In this document: positions 8,502 through 17,235 of the stretch, one piece after another
How the letters are laid out: every line of letters starts with the position of its first letter
How positions within the stretch are numbered: the stretch's first letter is position 1
Assembly (NCBI GenBank): GCA_036489395.1
Contig: DASXFW010000282.1
Coordinates: forward strand, 1-63,317
Length of the DNA stretch: 63,317 nucleotides
Source: JASHVB01 sp036489395
GTDB taxonomy: Bacteria > Pseudomonadota > Alphaproteobacteria > Acetobacterales > Acetobacteraceae
Direction of reading: 5' to 3'
Made by a program: the position numbers and the translations under genes
Notes under the pieces: model-generated
The model's input: the letters and a program-made list of their open reading frames with translations, nothing else
The model's database searches: none
Told to the model about the DNA's origin: nothing

Positions 8502-9776
8502 ATGCGCGTACTGGTGGTTGGCTCGGGCGGACGCGAACATGCGCTCTGCTGGTCGATAGCCGCCAGCCCGCTGCTGACCAAACTGTGGTGCGCACCAGGC
8601 AATCCGGGCATCGCCGAACATGCGGAGAACGTGCAGATCGGCGCGCTGGACATCGCCGCCCTGGTCGAGTTCGCCAGGAACAATCAGGTCGATCTTGTCG
8701 TGCCCGGACCGGAAGCGCCGCTCGTCGCCGGCATCACCGACGCGATGGAGGCTGCCGGCATCGTCTGTTGCGGGCCGTCCCGCGCCGCCGCACAACTTGA
8801 AGGCAGCAAGACCTTCACGAAGGAAGTTTGTGACGCCGCGGGCATTCCGACGGCATTGTGGGAACGCTTTGACGATGCCGATGCCGCCCGCGAATTCGTC
8901 CGCCGCCGCGGCGCGCCGATCGTGGTGAAGGCCGATGGACTCGCCGCCGGCAAAGGCGTTGTCGTCGCCGCCACGGAAGACGAAGCCTTCGCCGCCATCG
9001 ACAGCATGATGGATGCACGCATCTTCGGCGAATCCGGCGCTTCGGTCGTCATCGAGGAATGTCTCATCGGCGACGAAGTCTCCTTGTTCGCACTATGCGA
9101 CGGCGAAACCGCGGTCCTGTTGGGATCGGCACAAGACCATAAGCGCGTCGGCGACGGCGACACCGGACCGAACACGGGCGGCATGGGCTGCTATTCGCCG
9201 ACGCCGATGCTCGCCCCAGAACACGAGCAAGCGGCCCTGGACGGAATCATCCGCCCCGCACTGGCCGAGATGGCACGCCGCGGCACGCCGTTTCGCGGCA
9301 TCCTCTACGCTGGCCTGATGCTTACCGGCGAAGGCGCCAAGCTGATCGAATTCAACGTCCGCTTCGGCGACCCGGAATGCCAGGTGCTGCTGCTGCGCCT
9401 GATGTCCGACCTGCTGCCGGCATTGCAGGCGGCATGCGACGGCGAGCTGCAGAACTTCAACCTGCGCTGGCAAGACCAGGCTGCGATCGGCGTCGTAATG
9501 GCCGCGCGCGGCTACCCCGATTCGCCAGAGCACGGCAGCATCATTCGCGGCATCGATCGCGCCGCGGCATTGCCCGGCGTCGAGGTATTCCATGCCGGCA
9601 CCCAGGCAGATACCGACGGCACGCTGCGCGCCGCCGGCGGACGCGTGCTGACGGTCTGCGCCACCGGCGGGACGCTGCGGGCCGCGCATGATTCGGCCTA
9701 CCAGGCAGTGCGACTCATCGACTGGCCGGAAGGCTTCTACCGCCACGATATCGGCGGTCGTGCGCTGTCGCGCTGA
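8502..9776 (+). CDS. purD: Phosphoribosylamine-glycine ligase
   Basis: A 424-residue GAR synthetase, step two of purine biosynthesis (phosphoribosylamine + glycine + ATP to GAR). The N-terminus MRVLVVGSGGREHALCW is diagnostic. ATP-grasp features follow: VVPGPEAPLVAGI, the lysine-rich IVVKADGLAAGKGVVVA, QDHKRVGDGDTGPNTGGMG, and the metal-binding region EFNVRFGDPECQ. The ATG at 8502 is chosen over an upstream GTG because a ggag ribosome-binding site lies at 8491-8494. It is followed directly by a GT61 glycosyltransferase frame that appears to begin at or near the purD stop. Confidence 0.97.
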   Translation: MRVLVVGSGGREHALCWSIAASPLLTKLWCAPGNPGIAEHAENVQIGALDIAALVEFARNNQVDLVVPGPEAPLVAGITDAMEAAGIVCCGPSRAAAQLEGSKTFTKEVCDAAGIPTALWERFDDADAAREFVRRRGAPIVVKADGLAAGKGVVVAATEDEAFAAIDSMMDARIFGESGASVVIEECLIGDEVSLFALCDGETAVLLGSAQDHKRVGDGDTGPNTGGMGCYSPTPMLAPEHEQAALDGIIRPALAEMARRGTPFRGILYAGLMLTGEGAKLIEFNVRFGDPECQVLLLRLMSDLLPALQAACDGELQNFNLRWQDQAAIGVVMAARGYPDSPEHGSIIRGIDRAAALPGVEVFHAGTQADTDGTLRAAGGRVLTVCATGGTLRAAHDSAYQAVRLIDWPEGFYRHDIGGRALSR

Positions 9777-9847
9777 GCGGATTTACCACGCTGCGTACCG
9801 CCGGCTTCATCGATATCGCCGACTGCACCGAACGCGAGTGCGTCGTC

Positions 9848-10900
9848 ATGCAGAACTCCGGCGGGCCGTATCGTCCGCCGCCACGCAATGCGGGGCAGGA
9901 CATCGGTCCACTGATGCGCCGGCTGCCGCGGCATCCGCGCAGCAACGTGCTGATGCCGGCGGTGCGACTTGATATGCTGACGGTGCGGGACGGCTGGCTG
10001 GTCATCGGCGACGGCGTCGATGGACTCATCCTGAACCGCGAACAACGCATCGTGCGCCAGCCGGCAAAGTTCAGCGTCCCGGATCGCACCGGCGCGGGGG
10101 TGACGGAACTGGACCTGCCGCTCTCGGACACGCGGTTCGACCAGGTGTTCATCGGCGTCGATGCCGACTGGACGAACTGGTTCCACTGGCTTTGCTTCGC
10201 TTTGTTCCGATCGGCGTTTGCGGCTGAATTGCTGCGCGACGATTGCCCGATCGTCCTGCCGGACTACCCGGCCGTCGATGCCAGCCCGCGCCTGCGGTTC
10301 AGCCACGCCGCCTGGGGGCAGTCGCTGGCGGCGGCGGGTTTGCTCGGACGCGCGACATTCCTGCCGCCCGGCATCTACAAAGCCGGCGTGATCCGGTTCC
10401 TTTGGACCCAGCCGAACGAGCCGACCAGCCTGACTCTCCTGCCCGCGTTCCACGGCGTGTTCGCGCGGATGCGGCGCGGCCTGCGGTATCGGCCCGAACT
10501 TCCCAGGCGCCTGCTTGTCTCGCGCACCACCGCAACCGACCCGCGCATCGCGGTGCAGGAGTGGGAGACGCTGATCAAGCTCGCCTCCGCACATGGCTTT
10601 CAGCCCATCACGTTCGAGGCGTTGGATTTCCGCACCCAGGCAGAAGCAATGTTCAACGCGGACGCGGTGATCGGGGTACACGGCGCCGGGCTTACGAACA
10701 TCATGTTCGGCCGCCGCGATCTGCGCGTCATGGAGCTGAACCTGCCGCTGGATGGCAGCGAACTTCTGCGCCCGTGGTTCTATCTGCTGGCCCACGCGCG
10801 CCGGCAGCCCTATGGTTTTCTCAATCAAGCCGCCGGTGACCTGAATCAGGAACGCCTCGCTGCGGCGATCGATTCGCTGGTGCACGGCCTCTCGCGTTGA
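9848..10900 (+). CDS. Glycosyltransferase family 61 (DUF563) protein, N-terminus possibly longer
   Basis: At least 350 residues of the GT61/DUF563 family, predicted to build surface polysaccharide or glycan. Typical features are WFHWLCFALFRS (the family's W-HWL region), RRLLVSRTTATDPRI, and the acceptor-side motif DAVIGVHGAGLTNIMFG with the conserved HGAGLTN. ATG 9848 is the first standard start in frame. However, the frame is open and protein-like upstream, to a CTG at 9773 that overlaps the purD stop as CTGA. The upstream reading (TTLRTAGFIDIADCTEREC) resembles the N-terminus of the second GT61 gene at 13052, so the true start may be non-ATG. It overlaps the next gene as TTGA. Confidence 0.82.
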   Translation: MQNSGGPYRPPPRNAGQDIGPLMRRLPRHPRSNVLMPAVRLDMLTVRDGWLVIGDGVDGLILNREQRIVRQPAKFSVPDRTGAGVTELDLPLSDTRFDQVFIGVDADWTNWFHWLCFALFRSAFAAELLRDDCPIVLPDYPAVDASPRLRFSHAAWGQSLAAAGLLGRATFLPPGIYKAGVIRFLWTQPNEPTSLTLLPAFHGVFARMRRGLRYRPELPRRLLVSRTTATDPRIAVQEWETLIKLASAHGFQPITFEALDFRTQAEAMFNADAVIGVHGAGLTNIMFGRRDLRVMELNLPLDGSELLRPWFYLLAHARRQPYGFLNQAAGDLNQERLAAAIDSLVHGLSR

Positions 10901-11901
10901 AACTGGATCGCCATCCGATGCGTCTGCCCGATGGAGTCTGTCTATTTGCCAGCGTGTGCAACACCACCGCCAACGCGGCACCGATCTCGCTGTGGCTGGC
11001 GCGTGGCGAGAGCGAATACCTTGTCGATCTCTCCGCATTGCTGAGCCGGCCGGGGGATACGGGTCTGACCGGTCTCGCGTGGCACGACGGCACGCTCTAC
11101 GCGGCCGTGCAATCGGCCTCTGAACCGCGAATCATCATGTTGAACGGCCGGCTGGAGCCGCTCGGCGCAATGACCGCACCGGCTTTTGCCGATCTGCATT
11201 CGCTGCTTGCGATGGATGGGGTACTGCTCGCTGCGGCAACCGGCACGCAGTCGCTGCTGCGCCTGAACCTGGCGGATCGCGCCGTCACCCCGTTGTGCCA
11301 GAGTCCTGAAAACATCCATCTCAATTCCGCCTGTTATGACGGCGAGTCGCTGCTGATCTGCTATCATCGGCGCTCCGCAGAAGACCGGCGGCTGGCCGCC
11401 GGCGGCGTGATGGATGTGGCAACCAGGCGCATCCTGTTACACGACCTCGGACTGCCACATTCGCTGATGCCGTACGGCGATGGTTGTCTGGTGCTGGACA
11501 GCGTCGGTGCGCGGGTGATCTGCTTCGACCGTGCCGGACCGAAGGTACAGCAGACGCTCGATGGATTCCTCCGCGGCGCGACCCGAGCTGGCAACTCCCT
11601 GTTCGTTGCCAGCAGCACGTTGCGCTACATTTCACGCAGCAACCCGAAGGCGTCACCCGTGCGCAATCTTTGGGACTTGATGACAGAGCGCGTCCGCATC
11701 TTCGAGCTGGATGCAGCCACACTGGACGTGCGAACCGAATCGGCGCCCGTGATTCCTGGATTTGAAATCTACGAACTTCTCGCTGTTCCAGGCGACCTGA
11801 TCGACCCGCCGGCGGAGCGCCTGTTGCAGCCTGACAGAAACGCCGTCGCTCACTTGTTCTACGATGCAGCTAAGCGCGCCGCGGCGGCGCAGAACGGCTA
11901 A
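10897..11901 (+). CDS. Hypothetical protein, beta-propeller-like (DUF4915-type)
   Basis: A 334-residue protein without catalytic motifs I can name. The pattern is repeated short beta-strand blades of the kind LTGLAWHDGTLYAAV, LHSLLAMDGVLLAAATG and PHSLMPYGDGCLVLDS. This fits a propeller such as the DUF4915/TIGR03032 proteins that accompany surface-glycan genes. TTG at 10897 overlaps the upstream GT61 stop (TTGA), suggesting translational coupling; ATG 10918 is the alternative start. Its location between two GT61 genes suggests a role in recognising or processing the same glycan, which is inference. Confidence 0.65.
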   Translation: MKLDRHPMRLPDGVCLFASVCNTTANAAPISLWLARGESEYLVDLSALLSRPGDTGLTGLAWHDGTLYAAVQSASEPRIIMLNGRLEPLGAMTAPAFADLHSLLAMDGVLLAAATGTQSLLRLNLADRAVTPLCQSPENIHLNSACYDGESLLICYHRRSAEDRRLAAGGVMDVATRRILLHDLGLPHSLMPYGDGCLVLDSVGARVICFDRAGPKVQQTLDGFLRGATRAGNSLFVASSTLRYISRSNPKASPVRNLWDLMTERVRIFELDAATLDVRTESAPVIPGFEIYELLAVPGDLIDPPAERLLQPDRNAVAHLFYDAAKRAAAAQNG

Positions 11902-11939
11902 TACCAATTATATCGGGCCGACTCCCTGCAAGCCGCTGG

Positions 11940-13052
11940 TCATGCCAGCGGCGTGCCACTGAAAATCAGATCGATGCAGGATTGCAGCGCGGCCTCGGAG
12001 ACCGAAAAGCTATCCCGGCGGTCGCCGGCGATTGTCGGACCAAACACATAGCCGGTCGGCAGATCGAGTGCCGCACCGATGCCGGATTGCAGGAACCCGG
12101 CGATCTCCGACCCAGTACCGCGCAGCGCACACACCGTCGCGCCGGGCCGGGCAAAGATCGCAGCATGCAGCGCCGATCCGTACTCGCCGACGATCTGCCG
12201 GGCGTTATCGAACATAGCAAATTGGTCCAGCAAGGACATTTGCTCCGGATGAACGATTCGGAATCCCGCCGCACCGGCCGTTCGTTCAATTTGCTGGCGA
12301 TTGAGCAGATTGCGAGCCGGTCGGCCCGCGCGGCCGCGGGATATGAAGATACGCTGCGTATCTCCGGCAACCAACGGCCTGGCGTTGCGCCGCCATATCA
12401 ACGCGGTGACGAATTCCACGGCTTGCCTGAACAGCGAGGAGGTCCGGCTGCTGCTCCGAGCCATGGTGGGCACAAGAAGTTGGTCCGCGCACAGCAATTC
12501 GAAATCCGGATGGTAAGCGATCCGCTTTTCCGCGGTGATTCCCAGAAGCTCGAGAAGATCGATGCCGAACTTTGGCGCGTTGCGCGGCACAAGATAGCGC
12601 AACCGCATCAGGTCGTGACCGGCCTGATGCAGCAGGAACAGCTTCGGCAGGAAGTCGACAAGCCAGTGCCCGTAAATTCCGAAGCCACGCCCGAGCAGAA
12701 GCACGCATTGTCCGGCTTCCATCCTGGGTCGCAGCAATCCGCGCGCGGCTTGGTACCTGGCGCGATAGGCGGCCAGGTCGCCCACGGTCATCTCGAGTTC
12801 GTCGCACGCCAGCATCGTGTTGCCGTGGATCAGCAGCGCCTCGCCGAACACGCCCACGTTGCTGGCCGTATAGAGCCCGACGGGCGCGGTGTAGTTCTCC
12901 CGGTAATACCGCGCCATCAGCTCCTGAGTGCATTCGCCAAACACGAACCGGGGTGACGGCGGAACCGAGATTTCCGCCTCGGAAAACGGGGTGTAAACAA
13001 GATCCGGCGACTCTGCCGCCGCCGACCGCAGAGTCCGAACATCGTAATCCAC
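11940..13052 (-). CDS. Glycosyltransferase family 61 (DUF563) protein
   Basis: A 370-residue GT61 protein. Visible family features are GRGFGIYGHWLVDFLPKLFLL (the W-HWL region), RRIFISR-like TQRIFISRGRAGRPARN, NRQQIERTAGAAGFRIVHPEQMS, and REIVGEYGSALH-like RQIVGEYGSALHAAIF in place of HGAGLTN. The start is a GTG at 13052 that overlaps the tadA stop by one base (TAGTG), so it is the last cistron of the yfiR-kinase-tadA unit. It converges with the propeller-like gene and faces a second GT61 gene at 9848. It probably transfers a sugar to a surface glycan; donor and acceptor are unknown. Confidence 0.85.
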   Translation of the reverse strand: MDYDVRTLRSAAAESPDLVYTPFSEAEISVPPSPRFVFGECTQELMARYYRENYTAPVGLYTASNVGVFGEALLIHGNTMLACDELEMTVGDLAAYRARYQAARGLLRPRMEAGQCVLLLGRGFGIYGHWLVDFLPKLFLLHQAGHDLMRLRYLVPRNAPKFGIDLLELLGITAEKRIAYHPDFELLCADQLLVPTMARSSSRTSSLFRQAVEFVTALIWRRNARPLVAGDTQRIFISRGRAGRPARNLLNRQQIERTAGAAGFRIVHPEQMSLLDQFAMFDNARQIVGEYGSALHAAIFARPGATVCALRGTGSEIAGFLQSGIGAALDLPTGYVFGPTIAGDRRDSFSVSEAALQSCIDLIFSGTPLA

Positions 13053-13516
13053 TACGTACTCCGGCCGCGCCGGTCGCTGAAGAACGCTTTCAGCAGCTCG
13101 GCCGAATCGCTTTCCTGCATTCCGCCGATCACCTCAGGCCGGTGGTGGCACGATGCAGCGTCGAACACCCGCGCGCCGTGCTCGACACCGCCGCCTTTCG
13201 GGTCATACGCGCCGAACACCAGCCGGCGGATGCGGAACAGACTGGCCGCCTGGGCGCACATCGGGCAGGGCTCCAGCGTCACGAACAAGTCGCAGTCTGG
13301 CAGCCGTGGCTCGCAACGCAACGCAGCGGCGGCGCGCAAAGCGAGTAGTTCGGCGTGTGCCGAAGCATCGGCCCGTGCCTCCACTTCATTCCCGGCGCGG
13401 GCCAGCATCGTTCCGTCCGCTGCGACCACCACAGCGCCCACCGGCACCTCGCCGCGCGCGGCAGCAGCGCGGGCTTCGGCCAAGGCAGCCGCCATCGCAA
13501 CTGCCGCGTCTGCCAT
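13052..13516 (-). CDS. tadA: tRNA-specific adenosine deaminase (TadA-like)
   Basis: A 154-residue zinc deaminase of the TadA family, which converts A34 to inosine in tRNA-Arg(ACG). Zinc and proton-shuttle residues are visible as HAE (ASAHAELLALR) and PCPMC (LEPCPMCAQAA). The ATG at 13516 forms a TGATG overlap with the stop of the upstream hybrid kinase; a GTG lies one codon earlier. The gene is normally housekeeping, so its position between a two-component kinase and a glycosyltransferase is unusual. Guanine or cytosine deaminase activity cannot be excluded, but the motif spacing and length fit TadA. Confidence 0.88.
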   Translation of the reverse strand: MADAAVAMAAALAEARAAAARGEVPVGAVVVAADGTMLARAGNEVEARADASAHAELLALRAAAALRCEPRLPDCDLFVTLEPCPMCAQAASLFRIRRLVFGAYDPKGGGVEHGARVFDAASCHHRPEVIGGMQESDSAELLKAFFSDRRGRST

Positions 13517-15306
13517 CACAGGTCCAGCACCGAGCGCACTTTCTGCGCCAGGTCCGTAGCATTGAATGGCTTGCGCAGCAGCTCCACACCCGTGTCCAGC
13601 CGGCCGTTGCGCAGGAGGGCATCGCGCGCATAGCCCGTGGTGAACAACACCTTGAGAGCGGGCCGGCGCCGTTTCACCTCGTCGGCAAGCTGCCGGCCAT
13701 CCAGGCCTCCGGGCAGCCCCACATCCGTGAACAACAAAGTTAACTCCGGTTGGTGATCGATGATGTCGAGCGCGGTCTTGCCATCCCCCGCTTCGTGCAC
13801 GCCGTATCCCAGGCCGCGCAAGGTGTCGCGAGCGAACACACGCACATCGGGCTCGTCCTCCACCACCAGGATGGTCTCGTCGCTGGCGCCGCGCGGAACC
13901 GATGGCGGCACTGCCGTGTCCTGCGGCAGTGTCATCACTGCCTGACGCGGCAGGTAGAGCCGCACCGTCGTGCCCTGGCCGGCCTCGCTGTAGATCCGCA
14001 CATGGCCGCCGGACTGTTTGACGAAGCCATAGACCTGCGACAGTCCCAGCCCGGTGCCCTGGCCGATTCCCTTGGTCGTAAAGAATGGATCGAACGCGCG
14101 GTCCACGACGTCCTTCGACATGCCCGTGCCGGTATCGGTGACGGCGATCTGCACGTAATCACCCGGCTGCACGTCATCCTGCGAGAGGGCATAGCCTTCA
14201 TCCAGCGTGACATTGCGGGTTTCGATGGTCAGCCGCCCACCCGAAGGCATCGCGTCGCGCGCGTTCACCGCCAGGTTCAACAGCGCGTTCTCAAGCTGGT
14301 TCTCATCGGCGGAGACGCGCCACACATTGCCCGACAGCACCGTTTCCGTGCGGATCGTTTCGCCAAGCGTGCGGCTGATCAGCTCCGACATGCCGACAAC
14401 CAGCTTGTTGACATCCAATGTGGTCGGCATCAGCGGCTGCCGCCTGGAGAATGCGAGCAGCCGCTGGGTCAGGGTCGCGGCGCGGGCGGCGGCACGGGTG
14501 GCAGCACCGACCAGACGGTGCGGTTCTTCTTCCGATGTGGAGGTGGAGCGCGGCAAGCGCGCCGTAAGGCGCTCCAGATTGCCCATGATCACCTGCAGCA
14601 GGTTGTTGAAGTCGTGTGCCACGCCACCGGTCAATTGACCGATCGCTTCCATCTTTTGGGCCTGGCGCAAGGCTTCCTCGACTTTCTCGCGCTGTGCGAT
14701 CTGCGTCTGAAGGTTCTCGTTGGCATCGGACAGTTCGGCCGCGCGCGTCGCCAATTCGCCGTTGACGCGGCTCAGCGCGCGCTGCGTCACACCGAGAACA
14801 GCGACCACGACCGAGGCCATGATGACCAGCAGTGCGATCAGCCCGTAACGCTGCACGCGACGCGGCAGGGGCTCGGTGAAACTGCGCAGATAGACCGTAC
14901 CGAGCGACGTGCCTCGCTGCACCACCGGGACTGCGATCTCCAGCCGGTCGCCGTGGAATCGCGGGGGCGCCGGGACGACCGTTGCTGGCACGCTGGCACC
15001 TTTCGGCGGATAGCTGACGAAGAGCTTGCCGTTGGCATCATAGATCGCGGCGACTTCGACTTCCGAATTGGCGCGGATTGCGTTGATGTACTCCTGCGCC
15101 GCGTTGTGATCGTTGAACGCCAGGGCCGCAGTCACGGTTGACGCCAGAACGCGCGCCTGCGCGCTCACCTCGCTGACCTGCTGCCGATCCGTCGAGTGGT
15201 CGATGAAGCGCGCCATCAGAACGCCCGCGCCCAACAAGGCGACGACCGTGACGATGGCGATTGCCGGGGTGAGCCTCCATAGCCGCCGGGTCGCGAAAGC
15301 GTTCAT
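13516..15306 (-). CDS. Hybrid sensor histidine kinase with receiver domain
   Basis: A 596-residue inner-membrane kinase. A transmembrane segment at about 12-34 and a second at about 165-187 bracket a periplasmic sensor domain (CHASE8-like). A coiled coil then leads to HisKA with phospho-acceptor His in GGVAHDFNNLLQVIMGNLE, an HATPase (ENALLNLAVNARDAM, DTGTGMS, FDPFFTTKG, GTGLGLSQVYGF) and a C-terminal receiver (ILVVEDEPDVRVFARD, with LLFTDVGLPG carrying the phosphorylated Asp). The ATG at 15306 (MNAFATRRLWRL) overlaps the yfiR stop as ATGA. Pairing with a periplasmic YfiR protein suggests that YfiR modulates the kinase. No output regulator is adjacent. Confidence 0.92.
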   Translation of the reverse strand: MNAFATRRLWRLTPAIAIVTVVALLGAGVLMARFIDHSTDRQQVSEVSAQARVLASTVTAALAFNDHNAAQEYINAIRANSEVEVAAIYDANGKLFVSYPPKGASVPATVVPAPPRFHGDRLEIAVPVVQRGTSLGTVYLRSFTEPLPRRVQRYGLIALLVIMASVVVAVLGVTQRALSRVNGELATRAAELSDANENLQTQIAQREKVEEALRQAQKMEAIGQLTGGVAHDFNNLLQVIMGNLERLTARLPRSTSTSEEEPHRLVGAATRAAARAATLTQRLLAFSRRQPLMPTTLDVNKLVVGMSELISRTLGETIRTETVLSGNVWRVSADENQLENALLNLAVNARDAMPSGGRLTIETRNVTLDEGYALSQDDVQPGDYVQIAVTDTGTGMSKDVVDRAFDPFFTTKGIGQGTGLGLSQVYGFVKQSGGHVRIYSEAGQGTTVRLYLPRQAVMTLPQDTAVPPSVPRGASDETILVVEDEPDVRVFARDTLRGLGYGVHEAGDGKTALDIIDHQPELTLLFTDVGLPGGLDGRQLADEVKRRRPALKVLFTTGYARDALLRNGRLDTGVELLRKPFNATDLAQKVRSVLDL

Positions 15307-15866
15307 TGCGGTCGATTCCTCCCGGTAACCCGGGTCGCAAGGCCCAGGAGCTTGGAGCTGATCGCGAGGTGGTTCACGACCGCCGCGCCGTCGTCGATGG
15401 CGAAGCGCACGTGATTGTCCTGCAGCTCGAAATTGATAATCCCCGACCCCGACGGGTCCGCCTGCCCATCCGTGACCGTCAGCACCGGAGTCCCCCGCAC
15501 GCTTGCCAGCGTCCGCGCGATGAACTGCGGATCCGGACCGGTTACGAACATGATGGAACAACCCGGATTACCGGTTACGCTGGAATATCGGTGAACCACG
15601 ATCGGCCGGCCGGAGACGGTCTGGCCCTGGACGACACGATCCAGCGCATCGCCAAACGGTTGGCCGCCAACCAGGCAGATCGTAAAGGAGCCAGACGGGA
15701 ACTCGGCCGTTGCATCGGGCCAATCGATGAAGGGCGCGAACTTATAAAGGTAGGTCGCCTTTACCGCATTCTCCAAATCGCTGCCGCCCTGCGCGCGAGA
15801 TGGAGCGATGGCGAGGAGCATTGCCAGGGCGGAAAGCAATAATGCCGCAAGGCTGCGGCGGCGCAT
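15303..15866 (-). CDS. YfiR family periplasmic protein (DUF4154)
   Basis: A 187-residue exported protein. The start at ATG 15866 gives a good signal peptide: MRRRSLAALLLSALAMLLAI followed by an AQG-like cleavage region. The mature part matches the YfiR/DUF4154 family: ENAVKATYLYKFAPFIDWPD near the N-terminus, IVVHRYSSV, GCSIMFVTG and FELQDNHVRFAIDDGAA. In Pseudomonas, YfiR is the periplasmic repressor of a diguanylate cyclase. Here the overlapping downstream gene is a hybrid kinase instead, so the likely role is a periplasmic input to that kinase. The frame extends upstream of 15866, but the signal peptide decides the start. Confidence 0.85.
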   Translation of the reverse strand: MRRRSLAALLLSALAMLLAIAPSRAQGGSDLENAVKATYLYKFAPFIDWPDATAEFPSGSFTICLVGGQPFGDALDRVVQGQTVSGRPIVVHRYSSVTGNPGCSIMFVTGPDPQFIARTLASVRGTPVLTVTDGQADPSGSGIINFELQDNHVRFAIDDGAAVVNHLAISSKLLGLATRVTGRNRPQ

Positions 15867-16193
15867 CGCCGCGCTGTCGCCATCGCCGGGCGATGATGCA
15901 TTTTCGACCGGATCGATGGTGGAATTGTCAGAGATCACAAGCGGTCCACGGTCCTGGACGAGTTCTCGGACGGCCGCGCAGGAGGCCAGGCACGGCGTGC
16001 CTGGCCCGCGGTCGAGCAACCGCGGAACCATCCGTCCAAATTCATCCCCCTCCCAGCATGTCGGCAAGCTGCCGCCCGTCATATGACCGGATCGGCCAGC
16101 GTCGGACAACACAATGATTGTGACTGCGGACCAAGACCGGTCGATGCAAGAACCGCCGGACCGGTTCAAGTTCGCGTGACACCCGGGGCGCGG
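15867..16193. other. Intergenic stretch upstream of yfiR
   Basis: 327 bp between the stop of the DUF1537 kinase and the yfiR signal-peptide start, both on the minus strand. An open frame from the yfiR gene continues through it, but its translation looks non-native (many Cys, Pro and Gly, no family pattern). It probably holds the terminator of the upstream unit and the promoter of the yfiR-kinase-tadA unit. I see no clear hairpin or box. Confidence 0.4.
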
Positions 16194-17201
16194 TCAGCCA
16201 GCCAGCAGCCGCGCGAGGAAATCCACGTCGCCAAAGGCGCCGGACATGGAGACCACGCGCTGCCCGTCCCAATCGCCGCCACGCAGGATGGAGGCGGGGA
16301 CGCCGGGCATCAGCTCCCCGTCCACCTCCAGCCATTGTACCGCAAGCGCGTCGCATAGCCCTCGCAAGGTCTCTCCGCCCGTGACGAACAGTGTTCCGGG
16401 CCGGGGCATAGCGGCCAGCACCGCGGAGAAACGAGCGGCTATTCTACGCGCCGCCTCCGATCGGGACGCGCCGGCCGGCAGCATCACACACGCCGCTGCC
16501 GCGCCGGTTTCCAATGAGCGCCGCAAGGCCGCACGATCTGCGGCAGTATCGTCGCCGATGTGATGCAGCAGTGGCCCGACCGCCGCGACCTGACTCGCGG
16601 CGACGGGATGATCCGACCCGACCAGAGCGAGGATCGGGCGAGGAAGCTGGGGACACGGCACGTCGCGGCGACCCGCCAGCGCCCCGGCGAGACCACCCGT
16701 ACCGCACCAGAGAACGCGCCCGGGCACCGTACGATGCGCCGCCACCAGCACATCGAGATCGGCATCGGTACCAGCGTCGAGCACCGAAACAGCAAGGCCG
16801 TGCGCACGCAATTCGGCAGCCAGATCGACGCCGATATCCTGGCCACGCAGCAACTGCCGGCCATTGCGAGTGACCCGGCCTTGAAACGGGAATGCCGGTG
16901 CCAGGACGCAATGATCGAAATGGCGCATGCAAGCAGCCAGTTCTGCGGCGACGTGGCCGCGCAACAGGCTGTCGATCTTCTTGAAGGCGATATCTGCGTC
17001 ACCCAGGTGCGCGGCCAGGCAAGAGACGGCGATGGCGGCTTTCGATGGATCGAGCTCGCGCGTGCCGGCGTCGATCGCCGCGGTGGGCGGCAGATCGTCG
17101 CCGGGCCGCAGCACCGGTACCGGTCCCACCAACGGAACGAAGCGCGCCGCGCTGTCCAACGCGCCGGTCAGGTCGTCCGCGAGCAGCCGGAGGGTGGTCA
17201 T
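16194..17201 (-). CDS. Four-carbon acid sugar kinase family (DUF1537) protein
   Basis: A 335-residue ATP-dependent kinase of the DUF1537 family (OtnK/DtnK/DenK type), members of which phosphorylate 3-oxo-tetronates, threonate or erythronate. The N-terminal LLADDLTGALDSAARF signature and FKKIDSLLRGHVAAEL are visible. The C-terminal half has VGSDHPVAASQVAA and the nucleotide region GTLFVTGGETLRGLCDAL. It is shorter than the usual 400-430 residues. ATG 17201 is preferred over upstream starts because the LRLLADD motif normally lies near the N-terminus. It begins 34 bp after the dehydrogenase stop and is the last gene of the APH-enolase-dehydrogenase unit, so the substrate is probably a product of that pathway. 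Confidence 0.83.
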   Translation of the reverse strand: MTTLRLLADDLTGALDSAARFVPLVGPVPVLRPGDDLPPTAAIDAGTRELDPSKAAIAVSCLAAHLGDADIAFKKIDSLLRGHVAAELAACMRHFDHCVLAPAFPFQGRVTRNGRQLLRGQDIGVDLAAELRAHGLAVSVLDAGTDADLDVLVAAHRTVPGRVLWCGTGGLAGALAGRRDVPCPQLPRPILALVGSDHPVAASQVAAVGPLLHHIGDDTAADRAALRRSLETGAAAACVMLPAGASRSEAARRIAARFSAVLAAMPRPGTLFVTGGETLRGLCDALAVQWLEVDGELMPGVPASILRGGDWDGQRVVSMSGAFGDVDFLARLLAG

Positions 17202-17235
17202 GCCGGGTGGCTTGCCAAGGGAGGTTGTTGCGTCG

